From: CBDCYS01 sp965226245
GTDB taxonomy: Bacteria; Acidobacteriota; Terriglobia; Bryobacterales; UBA6623
Length of the DNA: 64,000 bases
NCBI GenBank assembly: GCA_965226245.1
Contig: CBDDCL010000015.1
Location: 3,968,001-4,032,000 of the forward strand
Direction: 5' to 3'
Shown: piece after piece, positions 18,733-27,079 of the stretch
Layout: each line of letters begins with the position of its first letter
How positions within the stretch are numbered: position 1 is the first letter of the stretch
Made by a program: the position numbers and the translations under genes
Notes under the pieces: generated by a model
The model's database searches: none
Told to the model about the DNA's origin: nothing
Seen by the model: the letters and a program-made list of their open reading frames with translations, nothing else

Positions 18733-19759
18733 ATGGGGTATTTAGTTGACTCCAGTAGCCACTACATCTTGGGGGTGGGGGTGCCGGCCCTGGTGGCCTC
18801 GACCATTGTCTTATAGGGAGCAGGGTCGGCGGCGACCGCCTGCTGGAGGAGGCGATAGAAAAGTTTGCCGCGCGACCGTGAGGTCCGCCGGTTGAAGCGG
18901 AACGTGAACTCGTCCAGGTAGTAGTCCAAATACTCGTGACTGACAGCCCCCTGGTGGGTCCCCAACAGCCAGCGCTTTAGCAGAGAGGCGACACGATGGA
19001 CTCTCGGCAGCAGCTTACTCGCCGATTGCCGCTTCCCGCGCAGCACGGTGACTTCATGGCGGTATCCTTTGTTCTCCAATCCCGCATAGCCTTCCCAGCC
19101 GTCGGTGTGCACGAGGCTGCCAGGTTGGATAGCTTCTTCGACAAAGGCTTCCAAGCTCGCCGCTGAGGCATCCGCGATCCGACGGAGCCGGATGCGACCC
19201 ATACCGCGCCCATCCTCCTCGGCAGCAACCGCAACTAACGCTTTGCCAACCATTTCGCGACCTCGGACGCCCTCTTCGACTCCGCCCACATACGTTTCGT
19301 CCACCTCCACCCGGCCGACCAGCCGATTGCGACCGGGGCGCACCATGGCGCGGCGGAACTTGTGCAGCCAGGTCCAGGCGGTTACATAGCTACCCAAACC
19401 CAAGACCCGCTGCAACTCCAGCGCGCTGGCCCCGCCTTTTTGCGTTGTCACCCACCAAGCCGCCCGGAACCACAACGTCAAGGGCTTGCGGGTGTCCTGG
19501 AAAATCGTGCCCGCCGTCACCGAGGCCTGGTAACCGCAGTCGGCGCAGAGCAGCAGATTGCGTTTGCTGGCCCATGAGGACTGGATCCCACAGCGCGGGC
19601 ACACGAACCCCTCCGGCCAGCGCAGCTTCAGCAGGTACTCCCGGCACGCCTCCTCGGTCGAGAATCGAGCTTCCAACTCGACGAGGTTTCGGGGGTAGTC
19701 CTCCTTCATGCCCCCAACCACAACATATTGTGGCTACTGGAGTCAACTAAATACCCCAT
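18733..19759 (-). mobile_element. IS1595-family insertion sequence, copy G
   Basis: Full-length copy flanked by caggccga at 18725-18732 and 19760-19767, splitting the XRE regulator gene after 14 codons. Confidence 0.93.
18762..19709 (-). CDS. IS1595-family transposase (copy G)
   Basis: Intact transposase, read against the replication operon in which it sits. Confidence 0.92.
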   Translation of the reverse strand: MKEDYPRNLVELEARFSTEEACREYLLKLRWPEGFVCPRCGIQSSWASKRNLLLCADCGYQASVTAGTIFQDTRKPLTLWFRAAWWVTTQKGGASALELQRVLGLGSYVTAWTWLHKFRRAMVRPGRNRLVGRVEVDETYVGGVEEGVRGREMVGKALVAVAAEEDGRGMGRIRLRRIADASAASLEAFVEEAIQPGSLVHTDGWEGYAGLENKGYRHEVTVLRGKRQSASKLLPRVHRVASLLKRWLLGTHQGAVSHEYLDYYLDEFTFRFNRRTSRSRGKLFYRLLQQAVAADPAPYKTMVEATRAGTPTPKM

Positions 19760-19947
19760 CAGGCCGATATCCCGGCAGTCCTAGTGTCCGCAAGAGCGGG
19801 CATAGACCGTGCGCGACTTTCGGCGATCGAACGCGGTTATGTAGAGCCGTCCAAAGTAGAACTGTCCCGACTGACTGCCACGCTGGACGAACTCATTCAA
19901 GCTCGCGAAAAGGTCGTCGCAGTGGCAGCGGAAGTGGGGTGGCCCTT

Positions 19948-20085
19948 ATGAAGCCATCCCACGACAGCCTCGGGAGGCAGCTACAGCCGATGCTGACCTG
20001 CCTCTACTTCCGTTTGCTTCACTTCGTCGGCGTTTGTCCCCGTCCTGGCTGGCTGTGGGCCAACGAGGATACGGAGGTTGACTGA
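19948..20085 (+). CDS. 45-residue protein of the replication operon
   Basis: A small frame whose ATG overlaps the XRE stop (ATGA) and whose TGA overlaps the ATG of the DUF1376 gene (TGATG). It encodes a basic, aromatic-rich peptide (LTCLYFRLLHFVGVCPRPGW) with a Cys-Pro stretch. No family is recognised. The overlaps on both sides suggest translational coupling and are the main reason to call it a gene. Confidence 0.5.
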   Translation: MKPSHDSLGRQLQPMLTCLYFRLLHFVGVCPRPGWLWANEDTEVD

Positions 20086-21014
20086 TGGGCCGAGGGAAGG
20101 CGCCGGCGTTCCAGTTCTACCCCGACGCTTGGCTGTCGTCGACTGATATCACGCTCATGACGCCGGCTGAGGAAGGGGCCTACTGGCGCCTCCTTTGCCA
20201 CGAATGGCTTCAGCCGGACTGCGGGCTACCAGACAATGATCAGGAGCTTGCAGTATTGTCTCGACTGGATGATCAGTGGGAACACGGCAGCGGTGCAAAA
20301 ATTCGACGCAAATTCCGTGCCCAGAACGGTCGTTTGTACAACGACCGCCTGTTCGAAGAGCGGAAGAAACAGGAGGAGTGGGCTAAGAAAAGTGCCAAAG
20401 GTGGTCGGAAGTCCGCTGCCGCCAAGAAGATAGGGGGGAGTAAGGGTGGTTCAAGTTTGGTTGCAATCAAAAGCCAACCAAACGGCAAGGGCGGTTCACT
20501 TTTGGTTGACGATTGCTTGCAACCAAATGGCAACTCTTCTTCTTCATCTTCTTCTTCATCTTCTAAACCCCCTATAAGTCCCCCAAAGGGGGACGGCGCT
20601 CTCTGGCCATCCAGATTCGAGGAATGGTGGTCTATCTACCCCTGTCATCGATCAGGGAAGCCCCCGACGAAGACCCTCTACCTTGAAAGAGTCTATCTCG
20701 GCAAGCCGTCGCGAAAGTTCGATTTTCCAGATGACCTAAGAGGCGGAACGGAGTTGTTTGACCGGCGTCACCACGTTCTGATAGCAGCGACGAAAGCGCG
20801 GGTCGCCAGTGACGAACGGGACCAGGTTGCTGGGAAGTTCGTGCCTGAGCCGAAGCACGCGACGACCTACCTGAATAGCGGGGAGTGGACGGAGGTCCCC
20901 GACGAAGCAGACGAGCCAGTCGGAACAGAGAAAACCGACGACGGCTACTGGCTCTCCGATCGGGAGAAGGACCGTCTCCGTCGAGAGGCTGATGAAGGAG
21001 GTATAGACGCATGA
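20085..21014 (+). CDS. DUF1376-family phage-type replication protein
   Basis: 309 residues. The N-terminal 90 or so match the DUF1376/YdaU pattern: PAFQFYPDAWLSSTDITLMT, then EEGAYWRLLCHEW, then a basic helix-rich stretch. These proteins occur next to DnaB or DnaC loaders in prophages and are thought to act in replication initiation. The middle is low complexity, with KKIGGSKGG repeats and ten serines encoded by a TCT/TCA run. The C-terminal part (FEEWWSIYPCHRSGKPPTK, then a helical region) resembles the tail domain seen in phage replication proteins. Its ATG overlaps the preceding stop and its TGA overlaps the dnaB ATG. Confidence 0.82.
   Translation: MGRGKAPAFQFYPDAWLSSTDITLMTPAEEGAYWRLLCHEWLQPDCGLPDNDQELAVLSRLDDQWEHGSGAKIRRKFRAQNGRLYNDRLFEERKKQEEWAKKSAKGGRKSAAAKKIGGSKGGSSLVAIKSQPNGKGGSLLVDDCLQPNGNSSSSSSSSSSKPPISPPKGDGALWPSRFEEWWSIYPCHRSGKPPTKTLYLERVYLGKPSRKFDFPDDLRGGTELFDRRHHVLIAATKARVASDERDQVAGKFVPEPKHATTYLNSGEWTEVPDEADEPVGTEKTDDGYWLSDREKDRLRREADEGGIDA
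20535..20564 (+). repeat. TCT/TCA microsatellite encoding ten serines
   Basis: Ten consecutive serine codons (TCT with two TCA) inside the DUF1376 gene, a possible slippage site. The frame is intact here. Confidence 0.8.
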
Positions 21015-21896
21015 CCGCGCCCGTCACAAGCATCGAGTCAGCCGCGTTGCAGAAGGGCATGCCCGCCAACATCGAGGCGGAACAGTTCGTTCTGGGTTCG
21101 ATCTTGCTCGACGAAAAAGGGACGCTGTTCCCAAAGGTGGCTGGGGCCTTGACGGCGGCTGACTTCAACATCGAGAAGCATCGCCGCATCTTCCAGCGCA
21201 TGGGCGAGCTGCAGAGCCGGGGCGAACGCATTGAGTACTTGACGATTGTCAACGAGCTCGAAAGACAGAACCAGCTCAAGTCGATCGACGGGATCGCTTA
21301 CATCGCATCTCTGACAGACGGCCTTCCGCGATTGGCAAGCATCGACAGCTACATCAAGATCGTCAAGGACAAAGCCCGCCTCCGCGAGGTGATCAGAACC
21401 TGCCATGGGGTAACCTCCCGAGCACTTGACGGCAGCGAAGAACCGGATCAGCTCATCGCGGATGCTCAGTCCCGGTTTCTGAGACTCACCGACGGTTCAG
21501 GGACAAAAACTGCCATGACGACCCGCGAGATCGCCGAGAGATACCCCGGCAGCGTCTCAGCGCTGCTCGACCCCAGCAAAGGCGAGAAGGGTTTATCAAC
21601 TCCATTCGCATCATTCAATCAAATGACCTCCGGTCTTCATCCGGGGGAGTTGATCATCATCGCCGCTCGCCCGTCGATGGGGAAGACCGCGCTGGCGCTG
21701 AACATCGCCGAGTACGTGGCAAGTGACAGACCCGGCCGGACGGGGCAACCTGTTGCACTCTTCTCGCTGGAAATGTCGCGACAGTCACTGATGCAAAGGC
21801 TGTTATGTGCCGCTGCTCGCGTCGATAGCCACAGGTATCGCGACGGCTATCTCAACCAAGAAGAGCGCCGCCGACTGAGCGCCGCGCTTACGTCGA

Positions 21897-22923
21897 ATGG
21901 GGTATTTAGTTGACTCCAGTAGCCACTACATCTTGGGGGTGGGGGTGCCGGCCCTGGTGGCCTCGACCATTGTCTTATAGGGAGCAGGGTCGGCGGCGAC
22001 CGCCTGCTGGAGGAGGCGATAGAAAAGTTTGCCGCGCGACCGTGAGGTCCGCCGGTTGAAGCGGAACGTGAACTCGTCCAGGTAGTAGTCCAAATACTCG
22101 TGACTGACAGCCCCCTGGTGGGTCCCCAACAGCCAGCGCTTTAGCAGAGAGGCGACACGATGGACTCTCGGCAGCAGCTTACTCGCCGATTGCCGCTTCC
22201 CGCGCAGCACGGTGACTTCATGGCGGTATCCTTTGTTCTCCAATCCCGCATAGCCTTCCCAGCCGTCGGTGTGCACGAGGCTGCCAGGTTGGATAGCTTC
22301 TTCGACAAAGGCTTCCAAGCTCGCCGCTGAGGCATCCGCGATCCGACGGAGCCGGATGCGACCCATACCGCGCCCATCCTCCTCGGCAGCAACCGCAACT
22401 AACGCTTTGCCAACCATTTCGCGACCTCGGACGCCCTCTTCGACTCCGCCCACATACGTTTCGTCCACCTCCACCCGGCCGACCAGCCGATTGCGACCGG
22501 GGCGCACCATGGCGCGGCGGAACTTGTGCAGCCAGGTCCAGGCGGTTACATAGCTACCCAAACCCAAGACCCGCTGCAACTCCAGCGCGCTGGCCCCGCC
22601 TTTTTGCGTTGTCACCCACCAAGCCGCCCGGAACCACAACGTCAAGGGCTTGCGGGTGTCCTGGAAAATCGTGCCCGCCGTCACCGAGGCCTGGTAACCG
22701 CAGTCGGCGCAGAGCAGCAGATTGCGTTTGCTGGCCCATGAGGACTGGATCCCACAGCGCGGGCACACGAACCCCTCCGGCCAGCGCAGCTTCAGCAGGT
22801 ACTCCCGGCACGCCTCCTCGGTCGAGAATCGAGCTTCCAACTCGACGAGGTTTCGGGGGTAGTCCTCCTTCATGCCCCCAACCACAACATATTGTGGCTA
22901 CTGGAGTCAACTAAATACCCCAT
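21897..22923 (-). mobile_element. IS1595-family insertion sequence, copy H
   Basis: Full-length copy flanked by tacgtcga at 21889-21896 and 22924-22931, splitting dnaB downstream of Walker A and the SLEMSR motif. Confidence 0.93.
21926..22873 (-). CDS. IS1595-family transposase (copy H)
   Basis: Intact transposase on the strand opposite to dnaB. Confidence 0.92.
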   Translation of the reverse strand: MKEDYPRNLVELEARFSTEEACREYLLKLRWPEGFVCPRCGIQSSWASKRNLLLCADCGYQASVTAGTIFQDTRKPLTLWFRAAWWVTTQKGGASALELQRVLGLGSYVTAWTWLHKFRRAMVRPGRNRLVGRVEVDETYVGGVEEGVRGREMVGKALVAVAAEEDGRGMGRIRLRRIADASAASLEAFVEEAIQPGSLVHTDGWEGYAGLENKGYRHEVTVLRGKRQSASKLLPRVHRVASLLKRWLLGTHQGAVSHEYLDYYLDEFTFRFNRRTSRSRGKLFYRLLQQAVAADPAPYKTMVEATRAGTPTPKM

Positions 22924-23439
22924 TACGTCGATATCGAACAGTCGTCTCTTCATTGACGATCAGGGGGACACGAACGTGATGGAGGTTGGCGCCAAATGCC
23001 GGCGCATCCAAGGGGAGCATGGGTTGGCACTGGCGATTTTGGACTACCTGCAACTGCTGTCGTCGGCAGAGCGGAGAGAGAACCGGACACAGGAAATGAC
23101 CGCGATTTCGCGGAGCCTGAAGCTGTTGGCGCGGGACTTAGATATTCCGATTATCGCCTTATCGCAACTGAACCGCAGCCCCGAGCTTCGGCCGAATAAT
23201 CGACCGCAGCTCAGCGACCTTCGGGAGAGCGGCTCGATCGAGCAGGACGCCGACCTGGTGGCATTCATTTTCCGTGAGGAGCTTTACAAGCCCGACCGAG
23301 CGGACTTACGAGGGAGGGCGGAGCTGATCATCGCGAAACAGCGGAACGGACCGATCGGGCGCATCCCGTTGACGTTCATCAACAAATTTATGCGGTTCGA
23401 GGACTTTGCGGAGCGGGAAGAGGCGACCGCGTAGCCGCC

Positions 23440-23652
23440 ATGACCACCCCTTCTGCACATGCCGGCCGACAGCGCCAAATGCGTGGCCGCCGCTCGCCGC
23501 GCGACCTGATGCGCCGATACGACCAGCAGAACGACGAAGCGGCGAAGATCATCCTCGGCAACCCAAAGAGGCACACCCGCTTCCAGATCGACTGGGCCCA
23601 CCGCTACACAGCCCGCTGGGCACAGGAGAGCCGGGAGGCTGTATCGCGATAA
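23440..23652 (+). CDS. 70-residue basic protein between dnaB and the integrase
   Basis: Begins 5 nt after the dnaB stop; its TAA overlaps an ATG (23652) in frame with the integrase. It is highly basic (RQRQMRGRRSPRDLMRRYD) with a predicted helix (DEAAKIILGN) and an aromatic RFQIDWAHRYTARW stretch. No family is recognised. Operon position and coupling to the neighbours support it as a real gene, perhaps a DNA-binding or accessory factor. Confidence 0.5.
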   Translation: MTTPSAHAGRQRQMRGRRSPRDLMRRYDQQNDEAAKIILGNPKRHTRFQIDWAHRYTARWAQESREAVSR

Positions 23653-23723
23653 TGGCCACCCTGACCCCAGCGCGGAAAGCTGCTATGGTTTCCATGTTCC
23701 AACGGGAACGCGGAGGCGAAACC

Positions 23724-24917
23724 ATGGCAAGAAGGCGAGGTCAAAGAACGGGGCGTTTGTTTCCCAAGGGCCCGAGTTGGCTGGGGCAGTGGTGGGAAGA
23801 TTTCAGGGACACCGACGGCAGCCTGGTGCGCAAGCGCTGCACGCAAAAGATCGCGCCCAGAACCGGGCCGGACGCTATCAGCAAACGCCAAGCGCAGCGC
23901 CTTTTTTGGGAGACGATCCTCTCGAAGCTGGACTCGGTATCCATCAAGCCGCAGAGTTTGGCGACGGTGAGGGATTTCGTCGAATCGAAGTTCGTCCCGC
24001 AGTGGGTGTGGTCGCTGAAACCGGCAACCCAGCAGTTCTACGCCTACACTCTCGACAAGCACGTCATACCGGAGCTGGGTTCGCTCCGTTTGCGTGACGT
24101 CACTTCCGACGATGTTCAAGCCCTGATTAAGAGAACGCTGGAGGCTGGCTTCTCACCGCGCACGGTTGAGGCGATTCGCAACACGGTCTCGGCGATCTTC
24201 AACCACGCCAAAGTGAAGGGCTTCTACGTTGGCGACAATCCTATTTTCGGCGTGCGAATGCCAACGGTCACCCCGGTCAAGGAACGCCGCGCCCTGAACG
24301 TCCAGACAGCGAAGCAGGCTCTAGAGCTGCTCGTGTGGCCTTGCCGGGAGATTGTGTGGCTGATGATCCTGACGAGCGTGAACGTCGCCGAAGCGCTAGG
24401 GCTGCGCTGGAAACGCCTTAATCTGACACCGGATTGGGTGATCGTGGACGGAGAAGCTATTCAGCCCTTCACGGTAGCGGTGAGGGAACACTATTACCGC
24501 GGCGACTGGGGGACGCTGAAGAGCGGCAGCCGCAGACGAGACCTGCCGCTGCCCAAGATGCTGGTCTCGATGCTGGCCGGGGTCAAAGAGCGCTCCGCCT
24601 GGAACGGACCCGAGGATCCGGTTTTCGCCGGGAAAACAGGCAAGCCCATCGACGAAACCAACTACGCCCACCGGCATCTGCGGCCGCTCGGTCGAAGGCT
24701 GGGTCTGAAATCGCTCTCGTGGCATGACTTTCGGCGCACGCACGCGACGCTGGCCGACCAACAGCAAGTCCCCCTTGGCGACCGCATGGCCGGCATGGGA
24801 CACAGCGACGCGAGGATGACGATGTGGTACTCGGTTGCCGACGTGGAACGTAGACGGCAGGCGGCTGAGACGATGGCCGAAACGCTCTCAAGTGGGGACG
24901 GAGAGATCGTTCAATGA
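23724..24917 (+). CDS. Tyrosine integrase of the integrated element
   Basis: 397 residues from the ATG at 23724, preceded by GGAGG at 7 nt spacing; an upstream ATG at 23652 would add 24 residues. The arm-binding N-terminus MARRRGQRTGRLFPKG is followed by a SAM-like core-binding domain (QQFYAYTLDKHVIPELGSL) and the catalytic domain. Catalytic residues seen are HDFRR (H334, R337), MGHSD (H360) and the nucleophile MWYS (Y369). The position of the first catalytic arginine reads TSVNVAEALGLRW, with Asn (N220) in place of the usual Arg of TGLR-type motifs. The gene sits next to a tRNA 3' fragment, as expected for an integrase at its attachment site. Confidence 0.9.
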   Translation: MARRRGQRTGRLFPKGPSWLGQWWEDFRDTDGSLVRKRCTQKIAPRTGPDAISKRQAQRLFWETILSKLDSVSIKPQSLATVRDFVESKFVPQWVWSLKPATQQFYAYTLDKHVIPELGSLRLRDVTSDDVQALIKRTLEAGFSPRTVEAIRNTVSAIFNHAKVKGFYVGDNPIFGVRMPTVTPVKERRALNVQTAKQALELLVWPCREIVWLMILTSVNVAEALGLRWKRLNLTPDWVIVDGEAIQPFTVAVREHYYRGDWGTLKSGSRRRDLPLPKMLVSMLAGVKERSAWNGPEDPVFAGKTGKPIDETNYAHRHLRPLGRRLGLKSLSWHDFRRTHATLADQQQVPLGDRMAGMGHSDARMTMWYSVADVERRRQAAETMAETLSSGDGEIVQ

Positions 24918-25001
24918 AGTTTTCGAGGTTGATTATGGCAACCAATTGGCAACCAGCCCACCGCAACTCACTGATTCACAAGGGGTCTGGGCTATGACAG
25001 C

Positions 25002-25051
25002 CCTGATTGTGGATCAGGAGGTCCCCGGTTCGACCCCGGGCGCCAGTACCA
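25002..25051 (+). other. Attachment-site remnant: 3' half of a tRNA-His
   Basis: A complete anticodon arm (CCTGA TTGTGGA TCAGG, anticodon GTG), variable loop AGGTC, T arm (CCCGG TTCGACC CCGGG), the 3' acceptor strand CGCCAGT, then A and CCA. The matching 5' acceptor strand (ACTGGCG) and a D arm are absent upstream. This is the pattern left at one end of an element integrated into a tRNA gene. It lies 84 bp after the integrase. Confidence 0.75.
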
Positions 25052-25221
25052 ATACTTTCGACAACTTACTTTTGGCGTCGTGCCGTTCTGAGTGCTTCGT
25101 GCGCTCGGCCCGCAACGCCTGAAAGTCTAAGCCATTTCCCGATCCACCGAAGCGTGGTCCGTTCGGGGAACAAATTCAATAGAACCATTGACATGCTCGG
25201 CCAACTCGCCGTAAACTAAAT

Positions 25222-25239
25222 ATTTAGGTTCGCCTAAAT
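25222..25239 (+). promoter_or_regulatory. DtxR/IdeR-like operator before the iron regulon
   Basis: ATTTAGG-TTCG-CCTAAAT is a perfect palindrome very close to the known DtxR/IdeR box core (TTAGGnnnnCCTAA). It ends 9 nt before the DtxR-family start codon and overlaps the expected -10 region. It suggests metal-dependent autorepression of the operon. Confidence 0.75.
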
Positions 25240-25248
25240 TACAGTTTC

Positions 25249-25968
25249 ATGACTACCACGGAAGCCGTAGACGACTATCTGAAAGCGATCTTCGAGATCG
25301 CGGGAGACGAGGGGCGGGCGAGCACCGTTTCGCTTGCCAAGCGCCTGGCCGTGGCGCCGGCTTCGGTAACCGGAATGCTCCGCAAACTCGCCGAGCACCA
25401 ACCGCCCTGGGTGGAATACGAAAAGCACCGCGGAGCCAGATTGAGTGCAAGCGGCCGCCTGCGGGCGCTCGAAATCATTCGTCATCACCGGCTTCTCGAG
25501 CTCTTCCTTCACGATTCGCTCGGATATAGCTGGGACGAGGTCCACGCGGAGGCCGAAAAGCTCGAGCACGCCATCTCGGAAACTTTCGAGGACCGCATTG
25601 CGGAGAAACTAGGCGACCCCGAGATCGATCCCCACGGGCACCCCATCCCGCGTAAGGACGGCTCGATTCCTCAACGGGATGAAATTCCTCTATTGGAATT
25701 GCCGGTCGGCAGCGAAGCCACTGTGTCGAGGGTTTCCGACAGCGATCCCGACATCCTGCGTTACCTGTTTGGTCTGGGGATTGTCCTTGGGGCTGCTCTG
25801 GTGCTGAGCGAACGGGGACCCTTCGATGGCCCGCTGCTTTTGAAGGTGGACGGGGCGCCGGATGTTCGGGCGATTGGGATGCGAGTGGCGAAACAGATCC
25901 ACGTCGTGGACGGGTCGCAATTAGAGGAAGAGCAGGTGGCTGAACTGGCCGCCGAGTCCATGGCATGA
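25249..25968 (+). CDS. DtxR-family metal-dependent transcriptional regulator
   Basis: 239 residues. An N-terminal winged helix (VDDYLKAIFEI, STVSLAKRLAVAPASVTGMLRKLAE) is followed by the metal-binding dimerisation domain (RHHRLLELFLHDSLGY, EAEKLEHAISETFEDRI, DPHGHPIP) and a C-terminal SH3/FeoA-like domain (LLELPVGSEATVSRV). It is expected to bind the palindrome just upstream when loaded with Fe(II) or Mn(II) and to repress the following feo genes. It is first in the operon, 16 nt ahead of the next gene. Confidence 0.9.
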   Translation: MTTTEAVDDYLKAIFEIAGDEGRASTVSLAKRLAVAPASVTGMLRKLAEHQPPWVEYEKHRGARLSASGRLRALEIIRHHRLLELFLHDSLGYSWDEVHAEAEKLEHAISETFEDRIAEKLGDPEIDPHGHPIPRKDGSIPQRDEIPLLELPVGSEATVSRVSDSDPDILRYLFGLGIVLGAALVLSERGPFDGPLLLKVDGAPDVRAIGMRVAKQIHVVDGSQLEEEQVAELAAESMA

Positions 25969-25984
25969 GTGTAGGCAGGTTACT

Positions 25985-27079
25985 GTGGAGAACAGCACAT
26001 CCAGTTGGCTGATTCTAGCCGCCCTTGTGGCGCTGGTAGCCGCCCTGTGGCCAGACGCCGGTCTGTTTGCCCAGATCGGGCGCTGGAGGGCATTGCGCCG
26101 CCGTGAGTTGCTCGAGGATGCACTCAAGCACGTTTTCTCCTGGGAACAGAGAACTCAGAACGCTACGCCGGAGTCGCTGGCAGGCGGGCTCGGCATGTCT
26201 CAAAGCGGCGTGCTGCGGCTCATCACCGGCATGGAGGCTAAGGGTCTGATCCAGTCGCTTGCCGGTGGCTTGCGGTTGACTTCGAAGGGACAGCGGCTGG
26301 CGCTGCACGTCGTCCGCGCGCATCGTCTCTGGGAACGCTACTTGGCCGATGACGCTGGCATGCCGATGGGGCGGCTTCACCAGGCCGCCGAGAAAGCCGA
26401 ACACCAGCTCAGCGGGGAGAACCTCGATGCCTTGGACGCCCATTTGGGACACCCTGAGCACGATCCCCATGGCGACCCAATTCCGCGCTCCGATGGCTCG
26501 CTGGCCAAGGTCAAAGCCCTGGCTTTGACCGATTGGCCTTCGGATCTGCCCGCTCGGGTCGTTCATATCGAGGACGAGCCGGACGTGATCTTTCAGCAGA
26601 TACTGGCCGCTGGGTTGCGTCCCGGTAGCGTGCTGCGCATCCTCGAAAACACTCCGGAAAGACTCGTAATCAGTGATGGCGAGGAGGAACACAGGCTGGC
26701 GCACGTCGTGGCGGCGAACATTCAGGTGGCCGCCGTGGCCCCCCAGCGCGAGAGGCCGGCCGGTGTCAAGCGCCTCTCCGAGCTGGCCGTCGGCGCCGAG
26801 GCTGAAATCGTCGAGCTGGACTCGTTGTGCCGGGGCTTCAGCCGCCGGCGTCTGCTGGACCTAGGACTCACCGGAAACACAAAGATCGAGGCGGCGCTGG
26901 AAAACACGTTCGGCGATCCTCGCGCGTTTCGGGTTCGCGGGACGCTGATTGCCTTGCGAAAGGAGCAGGCCGATCACGTTTGGGTGAAAGTCAAGACCCA
27001 TGACGGCGCGCGCGCCGCGGTGAGCCCTGTACCGGCGGCGTCCAACGGAACTATGGACAGTACTGGGGAGCAACCTTAA
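25985..27079 (+). CDS. Membrane-anchored DtxR-like protein with C-terminal FeoA domains
   Basis: 364 residues from a GTG start. An N-terminal transmembrane segment (WLILAALVALVAALWPDAGLFA, about residues 8-29) is followed by a winged helix (SLAGGLGMSQSGVLRLITGMEAKG), a DtxR dimerisation region (VRAHRLWERYLADDAG, EHDPHGDPIP) and two SH3-like FeoA segments (near 195-250 and 262-340, the latter with ELAVGAEAEIVELDS and RRLLDLGL). FeoA modulates the FeoB ferrous-iron channel, so fusion to a membrane-tethered metal sensor hints at direct control of FeoB activity rather than classical repression. Its TAA overlaps the next ATG (TAATG). Confidence 0.8.
   Translation: MENSTSSWLILAALVALVAALWPDAGLFAQIGRWRALRRRELLEDALKHVFSWEQRTQNATPESLAGGLGMSQSGVLRLITGMEAKGLIQSLAGGLRLTSKGQRLALHVVRAHRLWERYLADDAGMPMGRLHQAAEKAEHQLSGENLDALDAHLGHPEHDPHGDPIPRSDGSLAKVKALALTDWPSDLPARVVHIEDEPDVIFQQILAAGLRPGSVLRILENTPERLVISDGEEEHRLAHVVAANIQVAAVAPQRERPAGVKRLSELAVGAEAEIVELDSLCRGFSRRRLLDLGLTGNTKIEAALENTFGDPRAFRVRGTLIALRKEQADHVWVKVKTHDGARAAVSPVPAASNGTMDSTGEQP

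Larger units (their letters stand above)
18692..19951 (+). pseudogene. Small XRE-type helix-turn-helix regulator split by IS copy G
   Basis: The ATG at 18692 follows GGAGGT (18682-18687). Reading MAGKELRKKRVQAD before the insertion and IPAVLVSARAGIDRARLSAIERGYV after it, in frame once the IS and one caggccga duplication are removed, gives a protein of about 75 residues. The SARAGIDRARLSAIERGYVEPS segment matches the Cro/CI (XRE) helix-turn-helix pattern. Its TGA overlaps the ATG of the next gene (ATGA), so it headed the replication operon. It was probably the element's transcriptional regulator. The halves are too short to stand as separate genes. Confidence 0.78.
21011..23434 (+). pseudogene. 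dnaB: Replicative DNA helicase DnaB, split by IS copy H
   Basis: The 5' part (21011-21896) has the N-terminal primase-interacting domain (IEAEQFVLGSILLDE) and the RecA core start with Walker A ARPSMGKTALALN and the SLEMSR motif. The 3' part (22924-23434) has LAILDYLQLL (Walker B), ALSQLNRSPE, DLRESGSIEQDADLV and IIAKQRNGP. Removing the IS plus one tacgtcga duplication joins SAALT to SISNSRLFIDD in frame, giving about 465 residues, the usual DnaB length. The start overlaps the upstream stop. A DnaB beside DUF1376 and XRE genes is a typical phage or integrative-element replication module, so this is the element's own helicase rather than the host copy. Confidence 0.88.

Noticed and set aside
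20085..23434. Host frames that appear to end in IS-derived tails such as GVFS or LLESTKYPI
   Set aside because: They are read-through into IS ends; removing the element and one target duplication gives the true continuation.
24965..25055. A complete tRNA-His gene
   Set aside because: No 5' acceptor strand complementary to CGCCAGT and no proper D arm; the GGGCT-ATGAC-AGCCC hairpin lacks the D-loop GG. Only the 3' half is present.
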